This document shows, piece after piece, positions 33,558 through 40,504 of a DNA stretch of 40,504 bases (the stretch's first letter is position 1; each line of letters opens with the position of its first letter). Source of the stretch: Nostoc sp. LEGE 12450 (lineage in GTDB: Bacteria; Cyanobacteriota; Cyanobacteriia; Cyanobacteriales; Nostocaceae); assembly GCF_015206895.1 (NCBI RefSeq), contig NZ_JADEXU010000068.1, positions 1 through 40,504 of the forward strand, read 5' to 3'. The translations under genes were made by a program, and so were the position numbers. The notes beneath the pieces are model-generated. The model was not told the DNA's origin. It searched no databases and saw nothing but the letters and a program-made list of their open reading frames with translations.

Positions 33558-33790
33558 TGCAAAGCTTAAACCTAGATCAAACTATTATCGCTTGGTCATC
33601 CATTGCGGAAAACGTCTTTGTTCCTCACACAGAAGAGGAATATGAACGCTTGGTTGAGATCCTTGATTGTCTCATCAATCAAGTTGGTGAAGACGAGACG
33701 CATCCACTCGCGTCTTTAATGGAAGTTATTGGTGTTTTAATTGAAAACTACGAAACTGAGTATATTCCTGAGTTAGAGGCGATCGCTTAA
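33557..33790 (+). CDS. HigA-like antitoxin, HTH not evident
   Basis: The 77-residue partner uses ATG 33557 (MQSLNLDQTI). It has the EEEYERLVEILDCLINQVGEDETHPLASLMEVIGVLIENYETEYIPEL stretch typical of the N-terminal part of HigA antitoxins from this system. The gene ends soon after (EAIA), so the XRE helix-turn-helix usually present in HigA antitoxins is missing. It may be a compact antitoxin or a truncated one. Confidence 0.72.
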   Translation: MQSLNLDQTIIAWSSIAENVFVPHTEEEYERLVEILDCLINQVGEDETHPLASLMEVIGVLIENYETEYIPELEAIA

Positions 33791-34140
33791 CTTCACCCAG
33801 TATGAATATACAATGATGTGTTGCCGAGTAAGTGTGATCGCAACAACACTCTACTTCTTTTACTGCGATCGCACTATCTCGTAAATTAGTTTTATTAACG
33901 CCCAATCATCGGGATTTGGGCAAAGTAGCCGGACTATTAATTGAGGATTGGACGGTTTAACGCGATCGCCTAGTTTATTGTCGAGTGAGGGCGTAGGCGT
34001 AGACCGTCGTAGGCATCGCTACAACAGTCTACTTCGTTGTGCATCTGTTCGCCTAGCTTGTGGTTGAGTTAAACTGACTTGTCATCTACTGAGTTAACGT
34101 GTTAGTTTAGTTCGCTATTGAGAGTTTGTGCAAAAAAAAC
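33791..34140. other. Intergenic region with the repeat family
   Basis: About 350 bp without a gene. It contains the third copy of the dispersed block (33868-33965) and GTCGAGTGAGGGCG / CAACAGTCTACTTC-type short repeats that also occur at 32290-32400 and 33140-33190. Confidence 0.6.
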
Positions 34141-34836
34141 ATGAGCGACAAAACCTGGAAGACTCAAGAATTACTGGATATTTGCTCTCAAAATCTCACA
34201 GACGAGGCAGCAGTTTATGTAGCATCAGTTAGAAGTAAGATAGATCGTATTTTATTTATTAAAGATCGCTTTACTACCTCTGTAAACCAACCTTTAAAAA
34301 TCAGTTCCAGTGAATTTAGTAAGACTCAAATTGAAGTTGAAATATATATCGAATCTCTGGCATCAAATCTCCATTCATTAACTGATGTTTTGGGACAGAT
34401 AATTAATGTGATAATTTTGAAACCTCTGCTTCCTTCAGAGAAACATTTAAGTAGTGAAACACTGACTATCAAGAAAGTAAAGAAGAAATTAACTGAATTA
34501 ACTCTAGATTCTGTGAAACGCACGTATGCTGATGAGATAATCCATGCAATTAATAATCTCGATAATTCAGATGAGTTTTCATATATATCTGGTTTTGTGA
34601 ATACAATTAAGCATCGTAGGCTATTAAATACAACTTTTTATTTAAAAAAAGATAATAGAAGCCTAATTGATTTGGGGTTTAAGTTAGATGAATTTGAGTA
34701 TAACGGAAATTCCTTTCCTCAAAAGTGGTGTAAAACAATTGTAATACAAGACAGCGAGAAAATAATTGACTTGATTTTTGACATCGGTAATAGTATTAAT
34801 AATTTCTGCCGTGCGATTTTTATAATGAATGTTTAA
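34141..34836 (+). CDS. Hypothetical protein, possibly HEPN-like
   Basis: I do not recognise this 231-residue protein with certainty. ATG 34141 is chosen; a TTG 15 bases upstream is possible. It is strongly helical with LIFDIGNSINNFCRAIFIMNV at the end and an FVNTIKHRRLL segment that resembles a HEPN-domain helix (the R-x4-6-H pattern is not clearly met). AT-rich composition and isolation fit acquired cargo. A defence or toxin role is speculative. Confidence 0.45.
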   Translation: MSDKTWKTQELLDICSQNLTDEAAVYVASVRSKIDRILFIKDRFTTSVNQPLKISSSEFSKTQIEVEIYIESLASNLHSLTDVLGQIINVIILKPLLPSEKHLSSETLTIKKVKKKLTELTLDSVKRTYADEIIHAINNLDNSDEFSYISGFVNTIKHRRLLNTTFYLKKDNRSLIDLGFKLDEFEYNGNSFPQKWCKTIVIQDSEKIIDLIFDIGNSINNFCRAIFIMNV

Positions 34837-35060
34837 CAATTGCTACAAAGAATTGCGATTGCATATCCCCCATTCACCCATCACACGATCACCTATTTTG
34901 TTGTCGATTAGAAGAGTCGCACCAACGGTATACTTCTTGTACATCTCACACAAAATCAATTATTTAGCCTTCTTCGTTCACATTCTCTTGCGACTGGGAA
35001 CACTATATAACAGAAGTTATAAGTAAGTAATTTACTAGAGCGAAGAGTGAGGTTAAACAG

Positions 35061-35957
35061 ATGGGAGAAGCAAAACGTCGCAAACAAGCTGATCCAAATT
35101 TTGGGGAGTCAAAGTGGCAACAAAATATTGTAGTGCCTCTGCTGGAAATTACTCCAGATTATGAAAATCTTGTAAACTTATATTTATCTGAAGGAGTAGC
35201 TGCGCTCACATCAGAAATATTTGATTGGCTATTTGAGAACGGGAAAGTTTATGGAAAAACTTCCTCTGTCATGCTCTATCATGCCAATCAAATCTCAACG
35301 ACGGTGTGTGAATTAGCATCAAAGCAATCAAAGTCTCTAATGTCACATGACTTAAAGCTTGCAAACTTTACTCTTAACCTTCCCTTTGAACCTGATGACT
35401 TCGGTAGTTATGCATCTGTAGCTAATAATAGAGCGCTTGCTATAAAGGCAATGCAACTTTTGAACACAGGTTTTTTTGATGCGCCGATTACTATGCTCAT
35501 CAATCGAGATTGTGATGCAGTTGGAACTTTGAGAAAACATGGCATTATCTTATACATGGGAACTAACAGCGATCTAGAAATTATTGATGCTGCTTGTGGA
35601 TTGGTAAAATGGAAACCTCTTGAAGTTGTTGCTTATGTCGGTGAGCAACGGAACAGTCTCAACGCTTTGATTGAGAAAACTTTTCGTCCCCTTGTAGATA
35701 AGATTCAGAAATATCGTGTTGAGCAAAAAGGAGCAGATCGGTTTCCGTGTCTTTCTCTGTTGTGCTTGATCGAAAACAAAGCAGGAGGGTCTATTTCTGA
35801 GTTTCGTCGCCATTACACTGCTCAGTCAGGAGGACAATTAATTATTTCTGGCTTCAGTAGTGGGTTCCATAGTACCGTCTCTGCTTTACCTTCAATGAAT
35901 ATTTTAGGTAAACCTCAGCGTATACCAGAAATCAGGGGTTTAATTGTTGAACCCTAA
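35061..35957 (+). CDS. Hypothetical protein with MGEAKRRK start
   Basis: I do not recognise the function of this 298-residue protein. It begins MGEAKRRKQADPNFGESKW, an N-terminal motif found in various cyanobacterial proteins of unknown role. No catalytic motif is obvious. It may bind nucleic acid through the basic start. It is the last cargo gene before the nifD-proximal border. Confidence 0.5.
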   Translation: MGEAKRRKQADPNFGESKWQQNIVVPLLEITPDYENLVNLYLSEGVAALTSEIFDWLFENGKVYGKTSSVMLYHANQISTTVCELASKQSKSLMSHDLKLANFTLNLPFEPDDFGSYASVANNRALAIKAMQLLNTGFFDAPITMLINRDCDAVGTLRKHGIILYMGTNSDLEIIDAACGLVKWKPLEVVAYVGEQRNSLNALIEKTFRPLVDKIQKYRVEQKGADRFPCLSLLCLIENKAGGSISEFRRHYTAQSGGQLIISGFSSGFHSTVSALPSMNILGKPQRIPEIRGLIVEP

Positions 35958-36145
35958 GCATTGGAGAGAGCTAATAATTCCCCTATGTACCATTTAATCT
36001 AAAAAATCGTCATTTAAAATAGTCTTTTGTTTTACAGTTTTTCTTTGATTAAAATGCAAGCAAAATCTAAAAACCAGACTCCATAAGAGTTATACTATCT
36101 AAAGCATCAAAATAGATTGTCCCTAAATAACCCTGCAATTTGCAT
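35958..36145. other. Spacer before the nifD-proximal core site
   Basis: About 190 bp of AT-rich sequence inside the element border. No gene or strong hairpin seen. Confidence 0.3.
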
Positions 36146-37588
36146 TTAGGCTAGAAATAGGCTCTTTTTTCTCTCACCGCGAAAAAACCTTGCATTATAT
36201 GATGTTGAGGAGCGATCGCTAGGTTCGGAGTAATCCCAAGAGTGCATTTGACGGAAAGGAAGACCCATCTTTTGGAAGACGTACTTCTCTTTCACACCAG
36301 AAGCTACTAGGTCAGGCTTCAGCGCTTTGATAAATTCTTCGAATTCGTAAGCGGTAACGTCGTCATAAACGATGGTGCCGTTTTCGATGTAGTGAGTGGT
36401 ACGTTTGTAATCGTCATTATGAGCGAACTCATAACCTGTACCAATCATCTTCATGCCCAAGTCTAGGAAAGCTGGGACAACGTGGCGAGGACGTAGACCA
36501 CCAACCATGATGGCAACAGTCTTACCATCCAAACGGGGGCGGTACTTAGCAATTACCGCATCCATTGTGGGCTGATACTTGGCGATAACTTTCTCAGCGT
36601 TTGCTTGGATTGTTTCGTCAAACTTAGAAGCGATTTCCCGTAAAGATTCAGCAATCTTGGTGGGGCCGAAGAAATTGTATTCCAACCAGGGTATACCATA
36701 AGCTTCTTCCATGTGACGGCTGATGTAGTTCATCGACCGGTAACAGTGGATGAGGTTCATCTTCACATTGGGGGTCATCAACATTTCGTTGATGGTGCCA
36801 TCACCAGACCACTGAGCGACTACGCGCAAGCCGATTTCTTCTAACAGGATGCGGCTAGCCCAAGCATCTCCACCGATGTTGTAGTCACCAATGATGGCTA
36901 CATCATAAGGAGTACCTTCAAACTTGAGTGTACCGTCTTTCTTAGCTTGGTCGGATCTGGTGAAAACCCAGTCACGAACCATGTCATTAGCAATGTGGTG
37001 TCCCAAAGATTGGGAAACACCCCGGAAGCCTTCGCAACGCACAGGTACAACTGGCTTGCCAATTTCTTTCGATGTCTTCCGAGCAACTGCTTCGATGTCA
37101 TCCCCAATTAGACCGATGGGGCATTCCGATTGAATGGAAACACCACGGTTGAGTGGGAAAAGTACATCAAGTTCTTGGATTAACTTGGTGAGTTTTTTGT
37201 CACCACCAAAAACGATATCTCTTTCTTGGAAGTCGGAGGTGAAGTGCATGGTACCAAAGGTATCAATACCTGTGGTGCCGATGTAGTAGTTACGACGACC
37301 AGACCAAGACCAGTAACCGCAACCTACAGGCCCGTGGCTGATGTGGATCATGTCCTTAATAGGACCCCAAACCACACCTTTAGAACCGGCGTAAGCACAA
37401 CCACGAGCGGTCATTACCCCAGGAAGGGATTTGATGTTAGACTTAACGCCGCAATCGGACTTACCTTCTTCGTATACACTTAAGTGCTTTTCCCGTTTTT
37501 TCTTAGCTTTATCGGGGTAAGCCTCTAGAACTTCTTTAATTAGTTCTTTTCTTTCTTCGATGATGTTTTGATTTTCTGGAGGTGTCAT
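36146..37588 (-). CDS. nifD: NifD, MoFe alpha subunit (5' part, interrupted)
   Basis: This is the nitrogenase alpha chain up to the element. Codons 1-454 (37588-36227) are true nifD, and the frame then reads 26 element-encoded residues (EPSDRSSTS...SLFLA) to a stop at 36146. Cofactor ligands are in place: the P-cluster cysteine region [21 protein letters not shown], the FeMo-cofactor cysteine in [12 protein letters not shown] and the histidine in RQMHSWDYS (H449). The last 49 residues are at 9230-9379. After excision the product is 503 residues. The truncated form without the C-terminus is not expected to assemble. Confidence 0.96.
   Translation of the reverse strand: MTPPENQNIIEERKELIKEVLEAYPDKAKKKREKHLSVYEEGKSDCGVKSNIKSLPGVMTARGCAYAGSKGVVWGPIKDMIHISHGPVGCGYWSWSGRRNYYIGTTGIDTFGTMHFTSDFQERDIVFGGDKKLTKLIQELDVLFPLNRGVSIQSECPIGLIGDDIEAVARKTSKEIGKPVVPVRCEGFRGVSQSLGHHIANDMVRDWVFTRSDQAKKDGTLKFEGTPYDVAIIGDYNIGGDAWASRILLEEIGLRVVAQWSGDGTINEMLMTPNVKMNLIHCYRSMNYISRHMEEAYGIPWLEYNFFGPTKIAESLREIASKFDETIQANAEKVIAKYQPTMDAVIAKYRPRLDGKTVAIMVGGLRPRHVVPAFLDLGMKMIGTGYEFAHNDDYKRTTHYIENGTIVYDDVTAYEFEEFIKALKPDLVASGVKEKYVFQKMGLPFRQMHSWDYSEPSDRSSTSYNARFFRGERKKSLFLA
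36226..36236 (-). repeat. nifD-element attachment core, nifH-proximal
   Basis: CGGAGTAATCC, identical to 9379-9389. On the coding strand it reads GGATTACTCCG inside the TGG GAT TAC TCC codons of nifD. It is the other XisA crossover site. Confidence 0.97.
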
Positions 37589-37751
37589 ATTTAGCCTCTG
37601 TGACTCGTAAGGATCGGGGCATAGGGGGACTAGGAGTCCCCTCTAAGATTAGGGGGGAGATTAGAGGGAAAGGTCAAAGGTTAAAGGTCAAATGTGAGAT
37701 TCTTCCTTTTTCCTTTTTCCTTGTGCTAAAGCGTTATTTTTTAGCAGCGAT

Positions 37752-38994
<1,243 letters not shown>

Positions 38995-39351
38995 TTACTT
39001 GTTCAAAATAGCGCCCTTCATGTTTGTGACGCGATCTAGTGCAGCTTTGGTATTTTCTGCTGACACTCCACGCACAGCCATTGCTTCACCGAGATGCTTG
39101 GCGATCGCATCGAAGTGTTGTTGCTGTAGATTCATTCCAGCGTGGGTTTTGTCCATTGGACGACCGCCGTATTGCTTTGGCCCTTCAAATATTTGACCTA
39201 AGAAAGCAACTAGATGATTGCGTTGCTTTGCCATATCTGTACCAGCAAAAAATGTGTTGAGGGTGCTGTCTGTGGCAATGCGTTTGTGGAGTTCATCTAC
39301 TACTTGTTCAATAGCTGGTTGTCCACCAATGTTGTCGTACAATGTGCTCAT
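38995..39351 (-). CDS. glbN: Cyanoglobin (truncated hemoglobin, group I)
   Basis: This 118-residue truncated hemoglobin has the proximal heme ligand H70 in KTHAGM and H46 in RNHLVAF on the distal side, with the TLYDNIGG start and the FEGPKQYGGRPM segment of group I. In Nostoc commune glbN lies between nifU and nifH, as here, and the protein was proposed to handle oxygen during nitrogen fixation. Not all heterocystous species have it. Confidence 0.95.
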   Translation of the reverse strand: MSTLYDNIGGQPAIEQVVDELHKRIATDSTLNTFFAGTDMAKQRNHLVAFLGQIFEGPKQYGGRPMDKTHAGMNLQQQHFDAIAKHLGEAMAVRGVSAENTKAALDRVTNMKGAILNK

Positions 39352-39573
39352 ATCCTGTTCCTTTGAAGCGAGTTGGATGATGAAATTTGCAAGTAGGCGC
39401 TTAATCTTTTTGCCTATATGCTGTTAGCCGTCATAGCTAATTGAGCTATCGGTTGTCGGTAGGATTGAAACATTGATGTGGAGACAATTATATGATTCAA
39501 ATCCTACTTTCTGTTCCTGGCTGAATGCATATTAGAGCGTATTTGTAGAATACGTTAAGTCCTACAGCAATTC

Positions 39574-40473
39574 CTAAACTGCTTCGACTACAAGGCTCTT
39601 GCTGACACGATCTTGTAATCTGGCTTCGATCGCAATTTTCAGAGTTGCTGTACTACTAGAACAGGAACCGCAAGCACCTTGCAGTACAACTTTAACGCGA
39701 TCGCCTTCTACATCATAGAGTTCTACATCTCCCCCGTCTGCAATCAGTACGGGTCTGACTTCTTCATCAAGAACCTTTTGAATTAGAGCAATCTTTTGGA
39801 CGTTTGTTAGCGCTCGTTCCTTAGATGTAACAATTTCTGTGGCAACTTGTACGCCGTAATTGTTGAGAGCAGGTGAGGCGTATTCCTGTTGAACTGATCT
39901 AATAATATCATCAATGTTCGCCAGACAGGAACCGCATCCGCCACCAGCTTTTACATAATTTGTTACTTGCTCGGCATCCGTAAGATGATTTTCTAGAATC
40001 ACGCGACGAATCTTAGACTCGCTAATGCCAAAGCAACTGCAAACTAATGCACCTTCATCATCATCATCGTGGGTAGCGAGAGGAATGCCACGATAATTAT
40101 AGATAGCGGCTTCTAGCGCTTCTTGTCCCATGACAGAGCAATGCATCTTTGCTTCTGGCAAACCACCAAGGTAATCTGCAATGTCTTTATTGGACACTTT
40201 CAGGGCTTCATCTAAGGTTAAACCCTTAACCATTTCGGTTAATGCACTAGAAGATGCGATCGCACTAGTACAACCAAAGGTTTGAAAGCGAGCATCTAGA
40301 ATCTTATCAGATTCTACTTCCACTTTCAGGTGCAATCTTAGAGCATCACCGCAAGCAATGCTGCCGATTTCACCCGTTGCAACCTTAACTCCAGCTTCGC
40401 CCGTTTCTTCAATTTCTCCCTGATTCTTGGGATCGTAAAACAGTTCTAATACTTTATCGGTGTAGTCCCACAT
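39574..40473 (-). CDS. nifU: NifU, Fe-S cluster scaffold
   Basis: NifU assembles Fe-S clusters for nitrogenase from NifS-derived sulfur. All three domains are present in 299 residues: an IscU-like N-terminal domain (GSIACGDALRLHLKVE, FQTFGCTSAIASSSAL, MHCSVMGQEAL), a central [2Fe-2S] domain (ALVCSCFGISESKIRRVI...GGGCGSCLANI) and a C-terminal Nfu domain (ADGGDVELYDVEGDRVKVVLQGACGSCSSST). It is the first gene on this side of the window. nifS, normally upstream, is outside. Confidence 0.97.
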   Translation of the reverse strand: MWDYTDKVLELFYDPKNQGEIEETGEAGVKVATGEIGSIACGDALRLHLKVEVESDKILDARFQTFGCTSAIASSSALTEMVKGLTLDEALKVSNKDIADYLGGLPEAKMHCSVMGQEALEAAIYNYRGIPLATHDDDDEGALVCSCFGISESKIRRVILENHLTDAEQVTNYVKAGGGCGSCLANIDDIIRSVQQEYASPALNNYGVQVATEIVTSKERALTNVQKIALIQKVLDEEVRPVLIADGGDVELYDVEGDRVKVVLQGACGSCSSSTATLKIAIEARLQDRVSKSLVVEAV

Positions 40474-40504
40474 ATTATTAAGTGCTGAGTGCTGAGTTAT
40501 GAGT

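Larger units (their letters stand above)
32430..33965. repeat. Three dispersed copies of a ~95-bp intergenic block
   Basis: A block starting ACTATCTCGTAAATTAGTTT and running to GGATTGG-(A/G)-CG occurs at about 32440-32530, 33005-33100 and 33868-33965, with point differences. Between copies lie an IS1-type remnant and the HigBA-like pair. The arrangement suggests recombination or insertion by a short mobile repeat. Confidence 0.7.
9379..36225. mobile_element. nifD element (26,847 bp), XisA-excised
   Basis: The element is bounded by direct copies of the 11-bp core inside nifD and has xisA next to the nifK-proximal end. It interrupts nifD after codon 454 and leaves the two gene parts in frame for rejoining. 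In Anabaena the corresponding element is excised as a circle late in heterocyst development. This one is much larger than the roughly 11-kb PCC 7120 element and carries about two dozen cargo genes and remnants, including remnants of other mobile DNA. Cargo is on both strands and shows no nif function. Confidence 0.95.

Overview
The window comes from a heterocyst-forming cyanobacterium of the Nostoc/Anabaena group. It carries a large nif cluster in the order known from that group, with GCGATCGC (HIP1) sites throughout, short tandem repeats between genes and the dispersed palindromic repeats typical of these genomes. Read on the minus strand from high to low coordinates the cluster is nifU, glbN (cyanoglobin), nifH, nifD, nifK, a Mo-nitrogenase-associated ORF, nifE, nifN, nifX, a DUF269 ORF, a DUF683-like ORF, nifW, hesA, hesB, fdxH and a FeoA-domain gene.

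nifD is split by an unexcised nifD element. The 11-bp core CGGAGTAATCC (GGATTACTCCG on the coding strand) is present at 9379-9389 and 36226-36236. The first 454 codons of nifD lie above 36226 and the last 49 lie at 9230-9379. Recombination between the cores would remove 26,847 bp and restore a 503-residue NifD. The tyrosine recombinase gene xisA lies just inside the nifK-proximal border.

The element carries much cargo. In order: xisA; a PLD nuclease-like protein with an added C-terminal domain; a small ORF plus a retropepsin-like protein; a Uma2 remnant; a xisH-xisI pair; a DUF2267 protein; a dienelactone hydrolase; a methyltransferase; an orphan sensor histidine kinase; an RTX-like repeat protein; an SH3+GH75 chitosanase; a 62-bp tandem repeat; a complete orange carotenoid protein; a TraX-family membrane protein; a retron locus; a slipin/SPFH-like protein; PPK2; a double-glycine leader peptide with a QFQ(V/M)P-repeat tail; an IS1-type remnant; a HigBA-like pair; and two unrecognised proteins. 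All would be absent from the heterocyst chromosome after excision.

The most notable locus is at about 26.0-28.45 kb. A retron-type reverse transcriptase (NAxxH, YADD and VTG motifs) is preceded by a candidate msr-msd RNA whose ends form a 19-bp a1/a2 inverted repeat. A second copy of that RNA, without an RT, lies downstream of the RT gene. Its a1/a2 arms differ from the first copy but still pair, which is covariation visible inside one window. Each RNA copy follows tRNA-like genes (two before the first, one before the second) and another conserved structured segment. The layout is therefore [structured leader - tRNA(s) - retron RNA - RT] - [structured leader - tRNA - retron RNA].
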